Below, in pieces: positions 52,745 through 61,414 of a stretch of 64,000 nucleotides of DNA. A model generated the notes under the pieces. The model was not told where the DNA came from. It was given only the letters and a program-made list of their open reading frames with translations, and did no database searches. Origin of the DNA: JAKFDI01 sp036676235 (lineage in GTDB: Bacteria; Pseudomonadota; Gammaproteobacteria; Burkholderiales; Burkholderiaceae_C); NCBI GenBank assembly GCA_036676235.1, contig JAKFDI010000088.1, positions 1-64,000 on the forward strand, given 5' to 3'. Positions within the stretch are counted from its first letter, which is position 1. Each line of letters starts with the position of its first letter. Position numbers and translations under genes: made by a program.

Positions 52745-54016
52745 TCAGCGGCCGAAGAAGGCCAGCGCGTCGCGCAGCTCGGGCGCGTCGCGCGCTGCGT
52801 CTGCCAGCACCGTGCCGCTTTGCACCGCCTGCCAGGCCTGGCGCAAGCTGGTCACGCCGGCGCGCGGCCCGCCGGGATGGGCCAGGATGCCGCCGCCAGC
52901 CATGAACAGCAAGTCGCCGCTCGGCACGGCGGCGAGCGTCGCGGGCATGGTGCCGGCCCACTGGCCGGACGAGAAGGCGGGCATCACGCGGTCCGCCAGA
53001 TCGGCCGGATCCGCCAGCGGCGCGAGGCAATCGTGCGCCGACCTGACCACTTCCTCCTCGGCCTGAGAGAACTTGCCCTGTAGCCCGTGCACGTGCATGT
53101 GGTCCACGCCGGCCAGGCGCCACATGGCCTGGTAGGGCTGGAAGTTCATGCCGAGCGCCGGATGGCGCGAGAACATCCCGAAGCCGTTGCGATGGCCGTG
53201 CAGCGCGAGGCTGGTCTCGCGGCGCAGCGCCTGCAGCGACGAGAAGCCACACCAGTTGAGGCTTGCCATCACGCAGCTGCCGCCTTCGCGCTCCACCAGC
53301 TCGGCGTGGCGCAGCATGGCGTCGTGCTCGTCGGTGATGTTGAAGGCCACCATCACGCGCTTGCCCGTGCGTTCCTGGTGGCGGCGCACGCGTGCCATCA
53401 CGGCCTTGACGCGTTCGGCGATGGGCGCGTGCGCGGGGTTGGCGCAGACCTCGTCGTCCTTGATGAAGTCGACGCCCGCCTCGCACAGCTCGCCCACCAG
53501 CGCGCCCGTAGCCTCGGCGCTGAGGCCGACATTGGGCTTGATGATGGTGCCCACCAGCGGCCCCTCGGCCACGCCAGTGAGTGCGCGGGTGCCTGCCAGC
53601 CCGTGGCGTGGGCGCTCGAAGCGCGCACGCCAGGCAGCGGGCAGTTGCAGCCGCTCCAGGCGCACGCCGGTGGTCTCGCCGAGGTCGAACAGGTTGCCGG
53701 CCACGGTGGCCGCCAGCGTCGGCAGGTTGTCGCCGATGTTGGCGGTGGGAAACGACACGGTGACGCGCGCGCGGCGCCACGGCCCGGTGATGCCCTGGCG
53801 CGCGAGCCAGGCGTTGGGCAGGCTGGGCGCGGTCAACGGCTCGAGTTCCTCGATGTGCGTCACGCTCGCGCGGCTGCGCTCGCGCAGCGCATCGGTCTCG
53901 CCGGCCACGCGCACGAAGGTGCCGCTGCTCTGCTCGCCGGCCAGCACCTCGGCGACCTTCGCCGGGTCCAGCGGCGTCTCGATCAGGTAGACGGCCTCGA
54001 GGCGGTCGGTGCCCAT
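52745..54016 (-). CDS. RuBisCO-like protein (form IV)
   Basis: 423 aa from ATG 54016 (a GTG sits one codon upstream), overlapping the VOC stop by one base. Barrel motifs: GTIIKPNVGLS (equivalent of the KPK catalytic Lys), GVDFIKDDEVCANP (the carbamylated KDDE site is kept), MHVHGLQGKF and FMAGGGILAHPGG. Loop 6 reads SSGQWAGTMPAT, without the catalytic Lys 334 of true RuBisCO, so carboxylation is unlikely. Related proteins act on 3-oxo-isoapionate 4-phosphate, in line with the kinase next door. Confidence 0.9.
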   Translation of the reverse strand: MGTDRLEAVYLIETPLDPAKVAEVLAGEQSSGTFVRVAGETDALRERSRASVTHIEELEPLTAPSLPNAWLARQGITGPWRRARVTVSFPTANIGDNLPTLAATVAGNLFDLGETTGVRLERLQLPAAWRARFERPRHGLAGTRALTGVAEGPLVGTIIKPNVGLSAEATGALVGELCEAGVDFIKDDEVCANPAHAPIAERVKAVMARVRRHQERTGKRVMVAFNITDEHDAMLRHAELVEREGGSCVMASLNWCGFSSLQALRRETSLALHGHRNGFGMFSRHPALGMNFQPYQAMWRLAGVDHMHVHGLQGKFSQAEEEVVRSAHDCLAPLADPADLADRVMPAFSSGQWAGTMPATLAAVPSGDLLFMAGGGILAHPGGPRAGVTSLRQAWQAVQSGTVLADAARDAPELRDALAFFGR

Positions 54017-54567
54017 CACAGCGTTTGCAGGTCGGGGAAGGCGCGCACGGGGTCGCGCCCGTCCCAGCCTTCGGAGGCTTCACGGATCATCCGGAACAGC
54101 TTGCCCTTCGGCCCCGCCACTTCCGATAGCTCGATCACCGCACCGGGATGCAGCCCCGGGTGATTCGCGTTGTCGAAGTAGACGAAGCGCCCGCGTTCGC
54201 CCACCTCGCCGCTCATCGCCACCGTGAAGCCCTGCGATTGCAGCCGATCGAGGTCGGCATCGAAGTTCTCGGTCCAGTAGGCCACGTGCTGCGCGCCCTG
54301 GTGGCCGGCCTCGCGGAACTCGCGGTACATCGAGGGCACGTCATTGCGCGTTTGCAGCAGCTCGATCTGCAGCGGCCCCGAATTGGCGAGCGCCACCGAG
54401 TTGTGCGGCTCGTAGACCTCGCCGCGGAAGCGGTAGTTGCGGATGGGCACGCGCGGGTTGTAGTACCACGGGCCCACACCGAGCACGCGGCTCCAGTGGT
54501 CCATCGCGGCCTCGATGTCGGGCACGACGTAGGCGAGCTGGCGCACCTCGCCGAAGAATCTGCTCAT
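54016..54567 (-). CDS. VOC-superfamily (glyoxalase-fold) protein
   Basis: 183 aa. The N-terminal half has LAYVVPDIEAAMDHWSRVLGVGPW, with metal-ligand His/Glu candidates at the repeated fold positions (QHVAYWTENF and VIELSEVAG). It resembles the methylmalonyl-CoA epimerase/glyoxalase group. Lying between transporter and RuBisCO-like genes, it may isomerise or oxidise the imported sugar acid. The exact reaction is unknown. Confidence 0.85.
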   Translation of the reverse strand: MSRFFGEVRQLAYVVPDIEAAMDHWSRVLGVGPWYYNPRVPIRNYRFRGEVYEPHNSVALANSGPLQIELLQTRNDVPSMYREFREAGHQGAQHVAYWTENFDADLDRLQSQGFTVAMSGEVGERGRFVYFDNANHPGLHPGAVIELSEVAGPKGKLFRMIREASEGWDGRDPVRAFPDLQTL

Positions 54568-54614
54568 GAAAAACTCCGTTGACGAACGAGTGCGGCGCGC
54601 GCCGCGTCAGGGCG

Positions 54615-56498
54615 TCAGCCCTTCAGGAAGCCGATCGAAATCCACGGGATCGCGGCCACGATGACCAGGCCCACGAACAGCGCCACGATGTAGCCGCCGA
54701 TGGCGCGGATGCCCTTGGAGGGGTCGACCCGGCTGATGGCGCACGCGCCGTAGTAGCCCACGCCGAAGGGTGGCGCGAACAGGCCGATGCCCATGGCGAA
54801 GATCACGACCATGGCGTAGTGCACCTCGTGCACGCCGGCCGCCTTGGCGAGCGGAAACAGGAGCGGACCGAACAGCACGATGGCCGGGATGCCTTCGAGC
54901 ACGCTGCCCAGCACCACGAAGGCGACGATGGACACGGCCAGGAACCCCCAGGCGCCGCCGGGAATGGCGGCCATCAGCGCGGCCAGGTCCTGCGAGAAGC
55001 CCGACTGCGTGAGGCCCCAGGCCATGCCGGTGGCGCAGCCGACGATGAAGATGATGGCGCCGGTGAGCGAGGCCGTCTCCACCAGCATCGGCTTGAGCCG
55101 ACGCCAGTCGAACTGGCGATAGACCAGCAGGCCCACCGCCACGGCATAGACGATGCCGATCGTCGACACCTCAGTGGCGGTGGCCACACCCTCGACCACG
55201 CAGGCGCGGATGACGAAGGGCAGCGCGATGGCCGGCAGCGCCACCATCGCGAGGCGCACGATCTCGCGCTTGGCAAAGCGCTTGACCTGGCTCAGGTCGT
55301 CGTGCCGATAGCGCCACCACACCACCGTGCACAGGCACAGGCCGACGACGACGGCTGGCAGCATGCCGCCGGTGAACAGCGCCGCGATCGACACGCCCGT
55401 GACCGAGCCGATGGTGATGAGCACGATGGACGGTGGGATCGTCTCGGTCTGCGCGCCAGTGGCCGACAGCAGCGCGACGAGGTCGCCCTCCTTCGCGCCG
55501 CGCTTGACCATCTCGGGGAACAGCACGGGCGCAATCGCCGCCATGTCGGCGATCTTCGAGCCCGAGATGCCCGACACGAGGTACATCGCACCCACCAGCA
55601 CGTACTGCAGCCCGCCCTTCACGTGGCCCAGCAGGCTCGCGAGGAAGGCGATCATGGCGCGCGCCATGCCCGTCATCTCGATCAGCGAGCCGAGGAAGAT
55701 GAACAAGGGCACCGCCAGCAGGATGAGGTGCGACATGCCCTCGTCCAGCCGCCCCACCAGCACGATCATCGGCGTGTGGGTGGTGAGCGCGAGATAGCCG
55801 AAGGTCGCGAGCGCAAACGAGAAGGCGATGGGCACGCCGGCGAACACCGTGGCCGCCACCACACCCACGAAGAAGATGACGAGGTTGAACTTGCCTGCCA
55901 TCATGAGCAGCGGTCCAGCGAGCCAGAACGCGCCAACGACGGCAGCGGTGGCGATCAGCGACAGCGCCGCGTCGCGCACGCGGCCCACGCGCACCAGGCG
56001 CAGCAGTGCGACAACGAGCATGAGCGCCACGCCCACGGGCAGCGCCGCGGCCCGCCAGACATTGCTGATCTCCAGCGCCGGCGTGACGATGAACGACTCC
56101 TCGTAGGCGTATTCCCAAGCCGGGTGCATCACTAACGCCAGGAAGGCGAGCGAGGCGGTGACCGCCAGCGTTTCGGCGAGCGCGCGCGCCGAAGGCCGCA
56201 GCCGCGCGACCAGCGCCGTCATGCGCATGTGCTCGCCGCGGCGCAGCGCCACCACCGCGCCCAGCATCGACAGCCACAGGAAGAGGATCGAGGCGAGTTC
56301 GTCCGACCAGACGATCGGGTCGTGGAACACGTAGCGCGACACCACGCCGGACAGCAGCACGCCGATCTCGATCAGCACCAGCGCGGCGGCGAGGGTCTCG
56401 ACCGTCCAGCCGATCACCGCGTCGACGCGACCGGCCAGCACGCCGACGGCATGAGATGCCAACGGCTCGGCCGTCGACGTGTGGACGAGGCTCGCCAT
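54615..56498 (-). CDS. TRAP transporter fused small and large permease (DctQM)
   Basis: 627 aa from ATG 56498. The first 170 residues match DctQ with four helices (VSRYVFHDPIVWSDELASILFLWLSMLGA). The rest matches DctM with about 12 helices, including GVPIAFSFALATFGYLAL and the LILLAVPLFIFLGSLIE segment. The fusion is a known TRAP arrangement. It imports a carboxylate using a sodium gradient. It lies 10 bases after the binding-protein gene. Confidence 0.92.
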   Translation of the reverse strand: MASLVHTSTAEPLASHAVGVLAGRVDAVIGWTVETLAAALVLIEIGVLLSGVVSRYVFHDPIVWSDELASILFLWLSMLGAVVALRRGEHMRMTALVARLRPSARALAETLAVTASLAFLALVMHPAWEYAYEESFIVTPALEISNVWRAAALPVGVALMLVVALLRLVRVGRVRDAALSLIATAAVVGAFWLAGPLLMMAGKFNLVIFFVGVVAATVFAGVPIAFSFALATFGYLALTTHTPMIVLVGRLDEGMSHLILLAVPLFIFLGSLIEMTGMARAMIAFLASLLGHVKGGLQYVLVGAMYLVSGISGSKIADMAAIAPVLFPEMVKRGAKEGDLVALLSATGAQTETIPPSIVLITIGSVTGVSIAALFTGGMLPAVVVGLCLCTVVWWRYRHDDLSQVKRFAKREIVRLAMVALPAIALPFVIRACVVEGVATATEVSTIGIVYAVAVGLLVYRQFDWRRLKPMLVETASLTGAIIFIVGCATGMAWGLTQSGFSQDLAALMAAIPGGAWGFLAVSIVAFVVLGSVLEGIPAIVLFGPLLFPLAKAAGVHEVHYAMVVIFAMGIGLFAPPFGVGYYGACAISRVDPSKGIRAIGGYIVALFVGLVIVAAIPWISIGFLKG

Positions 56499-56508
56499 CG
56501 CGCGCTCG

Positions 56509-57537
56509 TCAGGCCAGCTTGCCGACCGAGCCTTCCAGCAGGCCCCAGGCCTCGTCGCCGAAGCGCTTCTTCCACTCGGCATAGAAACCCGCCTCGCGCA
56601 GCGCGGCGCGGAAGCTGTCGGACGCGGGGCGGTTGAACAGCATGCCCTTGGTCTTCAGGTCAGCCTCGAGGGTTTCATTGAGCTTGCGGATGTCTTCGCG
56701 CTGCTTCACGCCGGCGTCGTTGATGGCGGCGCTGATGATGGGCTTGAGGTCCGCGGGAATGCGCTGCCAGGTGCGGCCGCTCGCGATGAACCAGAAGCCG
56801 TCCCAGATGTGGTTGGTGAGGGACACGTGCTTCTGCACCTCGTACAGCTTGGCCACCTGGATGATGGGCAGCGGGTTCTCCTGCGCGTCGACGATCTTGG
56901 TCTGCAGCGCCGAATAGACCTCGCTGAACTGCAGGCTGGTGGGTGCGGCCGACAGGGCCTGGAACATCGAGATCGACAGCGGGCTCACCGGCACGCGGAT
57001 CTTCAGGCCGTCCATGTCCTTCGCGGTCTGGATCGGCGTGCTGCTCGTGGTCGTCTGGCGAAAGCCGTTGTCCCACATCTTCTCGAAGGCGTGCAGGCGC
57101 ATCTTGGCGAGCGCCGCGCGCACATGCGCGCCGACCGGGCCATCCATCGCCGCCCAGACCTCCTTGTAGTCGGAGAAGGCAAAACCCACCGCGTTGATCG
57201 CGGCCACCGGCACCAGCGTCGCGACGACCAGCGCCGACGGCGTGAAGAAGTCGATGCCGCCGCTGCGCACCTGCGACAGCATGTCGGTGTCGCCGCCGAG
57301 CTGGTTGTTCGGGAAGATGTTGATCTCGACCCGGCCCCGGCTCTCCTCTTTGATGCGGTCGGCCGCTTCCTGCGCGCGAATGTTCAGCGGATGCGTGAGC
57401 GGCAGGTTGTTGCCGTACTTGAGCGAGAACTCGGGCGCTGCCTGCGCGAAGCGAGGCAGGCCGAGGCCCGCGCCGACGGCGGCAACGGGCATGGCGGCAA
57501 GGGTGCGCAGCGCGGCGCGCTTGGTGAGATCGGTCAT
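56509..57537 (-). CDS. TRAP transporter binding protein DctP
   Basis: 342 aa from ATG 57537. The signal peptide ends near RFAQAAP. DctP features: LKYGNNLPLTHPLNIRAQEAADRIKEES, a middle IRVPVSPLSISMFQALSAAP with the Arg that grips the ligand carboxylate, and YEVQKHVSLTNHIW. It leads the RuBisCO-like operon and is divergent from the LacI gene, so it is probably repressed by it until substrate arrives. Confidence 0.92.
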   Translation of the reverse strand: MTDLTKRAALRTLAAMPVAAVGAGLGLPRFAQAAPEFSLKYGNNLPLTHPLNIRAQEAADRIKEESRGRVEINIFPNNQLGGDTDMLSQVRSGGIDFFTPSALVVATLVPVAAINAVGFAFSDYKEVWAAMDGPVGAHVRAALAKMRLHAFEKMWDNGFRQTTTSSTPIQTAKDMDGLKIRVPVSPLSISMFQALSAAPTSLQFSEVYSALQTKIVDAQENPLPIIQVAKLYEVQKHVSLTNHIWDGFWFIASGRTWQRIPADLKPIISAAINDAGVKQREDIRKLNETLEADLKTKGMLFNRPASDSFRAALREAGFYAEWKKRFGDEAWGLLEGSVGKLA

Positions 57538-57590
57538 GTTGTCTCCAGACGGTGTGGCTGATGCGGTTTGATGTGTTCTTCTTGTGGTTT

Positions 57591-57634
57591 CGATCGATGG
57601 TAGGTGACAATTCCATGAATTCTCAGCGATCGAT
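57591..57634. promoter_or_regulatory. Candidate LacI-family operator region
   Basis: Between divergent dctP and lacI-type genes lies AATTC-CAT-GAATT (57609-57621). It is flanked by two copies of CGATCGAT (57591-57598 and 57627-57634) spaced 36 bases apart. Such symmetric sites fit a dimeric repressor. Which is the true operator is not known. Confidence 0.5.
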
Positions 57635-57649
57635 TTGATGTGATCTGAT

Positions 57650-58732
57650 GTGATGAAACCCTCTGCGCCGCGCCGGTCGACCGCTTCTCCCCTGCCGCCT
57701 GAAGCGCTTGCCGCGCGCAGCCGTCTGCGCGATGTGGCGCAAGCGGCGGGCGTCTCCACCGCCACCGCCGACCGCGCCCTGCACGGGCGCAGCGGCGTGC
57801 GCGATGCCACGCTGCAGCGCGTGCTGAAGGCCGCGGCGGCGCTCGAATATCTGCCCGAGGCCGAGCTGTACCGAGCCATGCGGCCGTCGCCGATGGAACT
57901 CGCCTTTCTGCTGCCAGCCGGCAGCAACCGCTACCTGCGCATGCTCGGCGACCACATCGGCTACGCGCAGGACTCGCTCGCCCCGTTCAACGTGCGCTGC
58001 CGCCAGCACCTGATCGACAGCTTCGACCCCAAGCACGTGGCCGACGCGCTGCTGCGCTACGGCCGCCGGGCGCAGGGCGTGGCCTTCATGGCGCTGGAGC
58101 ACCCGCTGGTGCGCGAGGCGGTGAACACGCTGGCCGAACGCGGCGTGCACGTGGTCACGCTCATCTCCGACCTGTCGAACTCGCGACGCGCGGCCTATGT
58201 CGGCATGGACAACCGCGCCGCCGGCCGCACCGCGGGCGACCTGATCGGCCGCTTCCTCGGTCCGCGCCGCGGCCGCGTGGCGATGATTGCCGGCAGCTTG
58301 AGCTACCGCGGCCACGAGGAGCGCGAGATGGGTTTTCTGCACGTGATGCAGGAGCGGTTTCCGAAGCTCACCGTGGTCGGCCTGCGCGAGGGCCAGGACG
58401 ACGCCGACAACAACTACCGCCAGGCGCGCAGCCTGCTCGAATCGCATCCCGACCTGGTGGGGCTCTACAACATCGGCGGCGCCTCCGACGGCGTGGCGCG
58501 CGCGCTGGCCGAGGCGGGCCGCGAGCAGATCGTCTTCATCGGCCACGGCCTCACGCCCGACACCCGCGCGCTGCTGGTGGGCGGTGTGCTCGACGCCGTC
58601 ATCACCCAGCATCCGCAGACCATGGTGGCGAACTGCGCACGCATCTTTGCCAACCTGCGGGACCGGCGCGATGCGCAGTCCGGGGTGGAGCCGGTGCGCA
58701 TCAGCGTGATCACGCGCGAGAACCTGCCCTGA
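57650..58732 (+). CDS. LacI-family transcriptional regulator
   Basis: 360 aa (a second ATG follows the first). The HTH is LRDVAQAAGVSTATADRALHGRSGVRDATLQRVLKAA (26-62), with hinge helix AALEYLPEA. The sugar-binding domain has VTLISDLSNSRRAAYVGMDNRAAGRTAGDLIGRFL. It is divergent from the TRAP/RuBisCO-like operon and is its likely regulator; the effector is probably the imported sugar acid or its derivative. Confidence 0.88.
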   Translation: MMKPSAPRRSTASPLPPEALAARSRLRDVAQAAGVSTATADRALHGRSGVRDATLQRVLKAAAALEYLPEAELYRAMRPSPMELAFLLPAGSNRYLRMLGDHIGYAQDSLAPFNVRCRQHLIDSFDPKHVADALLRYGRRAQGVAFMALEHPLVREAVNTLAERGVHVVTLISDLSNSRRAAYVGMDNRAAGRTAGDLIGRFLGPRRGRVAMIAGSLSYRGHEEREMGFLHVMQERFPKLTVVGLREGQDDADNNYRQARSLLESHPDLVGLYNIGGASDGVARALAEAGREQIVFIGHGLTPDTRALLVGGVLDAVITQHPQTMVANCARIFANLRDRRDAQSGVEPVRISVITRENLP

Positions 58733-58880
58733 TCGCTTGGGGCTTCTCGGGTTGCCCAGGGTCGTCGCTTGCGCGCTTGCCCGCCTGCACGCCAAGGCCG
58801 TAGAGTGCCGCTCGTCCGGATGGTCCGGACGCCACGGTCACCGCTTGACCCCATCAGCGCGCCAGCAACAGCAAAGACCC

Positions 58881-59294
58881 ATGAACGACGACCTCGATGC
58901 ACGCATTCGCTCAGGCCAGGCGCTGAGCGAATCGATGGGCGATTTCCACGTGACCGGGTGGGATGGCGAGCGCAAGGTCCTGAAGGCGGCGTTCACGGTT
59001 CGCCGCGAGTACTGCCACACGAACGGCACGATCGCCCAGGGCGGCTTCATCACGGCGTGGCTCGATGCCGCCATGGCGCACGCCGTCCATCACGACACCG
59101 GACATGCGCAAACCGTCTTCAGCCTGGAGATCAAGGTCAGCTTCTACGAGAAGGTCGGTCCGGGTGAAGGCCGCGTCGAAGGACGAGTGATCAGGCGCGG
59201 CAAGCGCGTCGCGTTTCTCGAGGCCGCGCTCTACAACAGCGAAGGCAAGTTGGCGGCGGAAGCGACTTCCACCGGCATGCTGGCGGATCTGTGA
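58881..59294 (+). CDS. PaaI/hotdog-fold thioesterase-like protein
   Basis: 137 aa from ATG 58881. The hotdog pattern EYCHTNGTIAQGGFITAWLDAAMAHAVHH holds the helix with the conserved Gly-Gly and Asp of PaaI-type acyl-CoA thioesterases. SLEIKVSFYEKVGPGEGRVEGRVIRRGKRVAFLEAALYN completes the sheet. The substrate is unknown. It is convergent with the MFS gene ending at 59340. Confidence 0.85.
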   Translation: MNDDLDARIRSGQALSESMGDFHVTGWDGERKVLKAAFTVRREYCHTNGTIAQGGFITAWLDAAMAHAVHHDTGHAQTVFSLEIKVSFYEKVGPGEGRVEGRVIRRGKRVAFLEAALYNSEGKLAAEATSTGMLADL

Positions 59295-59339
59295 GCACGG
59301 CGGCCTGCGGCCCGCGCGCGCGGTCATGCGACGCACGAA

Positions 59340-60596
59340 TCAGCGGTAAGCCGGGCGCACCGGCGCACTGATCCTGAAGCCCTTGGGCGGCAACTGCAGT
59401 GAGACCGTCGCGGCCACCAGCAGCAGAACGCCGGCCGCGCCAAAGGCGATCCAATGGCTGCCGAAGGTATCGAAACCCCAACCGCCCAGCCATGAGCTGA
59501 GTGCCGCCCCCAGCTGGTGACTGACGTAGGCCCAGCCGTACAGCAGGCCCACGATGCGCACGCCGTAGACGTCCGCAAGAATCGCGGACGAGAGCGCGAT
59601 GCTCCCCGCCCACACCATGCCGCCCACTGTCGCGGCCGCGTAGAGCTCCCAGTGGGTGCCGACCAGCAGCAGCGCGAAGAAGCCGAGGCCTCGCACCGAA
59701 TAGATCACCGCAAGGATGTTGCGGCGAGGGAGCTTGTCGGAGATGCGCCCGAGCATCAGCGTTCCTGCGATGGCGACGAATCCGATGACACCGATTCCGT
59801 TTGCACTGGTCATCGCGTCGAATCCGTGGTCCATCAGCATGGGCATGCCGTGGGTGCCCAGCAGGTTCATGCTGAAGCCGCAGGCGAACAGGCCGAGACA
59901 AATCATCCAGAAGGGAGACGTGCGCACGGCGTCGCGGAAGCGAAGGCCTTCCGGCGCCTGGACCTTCGCGGCGGCTGCAATGTCTTCGGGCAGCAGATCG
60001 CTGTGCACGGGCGCATCGTCCCGAATGACGAACAGCGCCAGCGGCACCGCAATAGCGACGAAGGCGGCCGCGAAGCCCACCAGTGTCGACTGCCAACCGA
60101 AGCGCGCAATCGCGAGAGTAAAGACCGGCGTCATCACCGCCAGGCCGGCCATGGAGCCCGTGGACAGAAAGAAGAGCGCCATGCCGCGGTTGCGCGTGAA
60201 CCAGCGGCTCAGGACCGGCGTGAGCGCGACCGGGCTGACGAAACCGAGCCCGATCGACAACAGCACGCCGAAGGCGAGCATGAACTCGAGCGGCTCGCGC
60301 GCGGTCACCGTCCACGCCGTGGACGCAGCAACGATGGCGGTGCCGGACAGCAGGACAAGGCGTGTTCCGTACTTGCTGATCAGGTACCCCGCCACCGGCA
60401 TCGCGAAGCCATAGCACAGCATCCCGACCGCGACGATGCTCGCCAGAAGACTGCGGCTGAAACCCAGATCCTCGGACATCGGCAGAAAGAACGGCCCGAC
60501 GCCGAGGCGGATGCCGACCGTCAGCAAGGTCAGCAAGGTGGCGGCCGCCACGATGTTCCAGCCGAAGTACCACCGGCCCGCGCGTTCAACGTTCAC
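59340..60596 (-). CDS. MFS transporter
   Basis: 418 aa from a GTG at 60596, preceded by AGAGGG; a GTG at 60635 would add 13 residues. Twelve membrane helices. LGRISDKLPRRNI is the motif A-like loop between halves, and GFVSPVALTPVLSRWFTRNRGMALFF is a monocarboxylate/oxalate-formate antiporter-like segment. The substrate is probably a carboxylate. It lies downstream of the PAS gene on the same strand. Confidence 0.83.
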   Translation of the reverse strand: MNVERAGRWYFGWNIVAAATLLTLLTVGIRLGVGPFFLPMSEDLGFSRSLLASIVAVGMLCYGFAMPVAGYLISKYGTRLVLLSGTAIVAASTAWTVTAREPLEFMLAFGVLLSIGLGFVSPVALTPVLSRWFTRNRGMALFFLSTGSMAGLAVMTPVFTLAIARFGWQSTLVGFAAAFVAIAVPLALFVIRDDAPVHSDLLPEDIAAAAKVQAPEGLRFRDAVRTSPFWMICLGLFACGFSMNLLGTHGMPMLMDHGFDAMTSANGIGVIGFVAIAGTLMLGRISDKLPRRNILAVIYSVRGLGFFALLLVGTHWELYAAATVGGMVWAGSIALSSAILADVYGVRIVGLLYGWAYVSHQLGAALSSWLGGWGFDTFGSHWIAFGAAGVLLLVAATVSLQLPPKGFRISAPVRPAYR

Positions 60597-60641
60597 GTCT
60601 GCACCCTCTTCTCCCGGTGGGTCAGCGGCGGGCACATCGGC

Positions 60642-61169
60642 TCATTCCGTGTGGCGAACCGCGAGATCGAGCAGGTCGGCCACCTGCTCCAGCGTGCCGT
60701 CGGCGAGCGTACTGGCAGGCAACCCGAGAGAAGGCGCTGCCTCGCATCGGCTCCCCACGCGCGGCGGGGAGTCCGCCAACGGTGCACCGAGCGCCGTCGA
60801 CAGTGACACCATCGTTCCCACCATGCGCAGCGGATCGCCACGCGCATCGCGCTCGAGAACGCGGCCACGCGATTGCACGGCGATGTACCGATCGTTTGGC
60901 CCCGCCCGCAGGCGGAACTGCGCCTCGTAGGTGGCCGTGTACCCGTCCAGATGAAGCCGCAGCCTTCTGAGCATCGCCTCGTAGTCGTCCAGGTGCACCC
61001 GGCTGCGCCAGGAGGACGTGCTGTCGGGCATGTCGATGCGGGGGAATCCCAAGCGCGCCTTCCACGGCGCCGAGTAGTGGACCATCTCGATGCGCGGATT
61101 CAGCTCCCAGAGCCCGGTCATCCCGCGCGCCAGCGCCACGCGCCATCGTACTTCTTCGAGGACAGGCAT
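60642..61169 (-). CDS. Single PAS-domain protein
   Basis: 175 aa from ATG 61169. Residues about 15-130 follow the PAS/PAC pattern: GLWELNPRIEMVHYSAPWKARLGFPR, WRSRVHLDDYEAMLRRLRLHLDG and AQFRLRAGPNDRYIAVQSRGRVLERDARGDPLRMVGTMVS. No output domain follows, only a low-complexity tail. It may be a sensory partner of another protein. The gene is followed 45 bases later by the MFS gene. Confidence 0.75.
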   Translation of the reverse strand: MPVLEEVRWRVALARGMTGLWELNPRIEMVHYSAPWKARLGFPRIDMPDSTSSWRSRVHLDDYEAMLRRLRLHLDGYTATYEAQFRLRAGPNDRYIAVQSRGRVLERDARGDPLRMVGTMVSLSTALGAPLADSPPRVGSRCEAAPSLGLPASTLADGTLEQVADLLDLAVRHTE

Positions 61170-61230
61170 GGCCGCGATTCTAGGGCGGGCCTGTGGGTGC
61201 GATGTGGGCGTCGGAGTCGGCTGAAGAGCC

Positions 61231-61256
61231 AAAAAAAGCCCTTGGGGTCAAGGGCT
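61231..61256 (-). terminator. Rho-independent terminator after tRNA-Ser
   Basis: On the minus strand AGCCCTTG and CAAGGGCT pair around ACCC and are followed by TTTTTT. It lies 10 bases past the end of the tRNA-Ser gene. Confidence 0.88.
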
Positions 61257-61265
61257 CTGACGACT

Positions 61266-61353
<88 letters not shown>

Positions 61354-61414
61354 TGATTCGGTGCCGGCGGGTCTGTGCCGAGCCGCGCATTCTAGCGTAG
61401 CGATTGCGCGCCGC

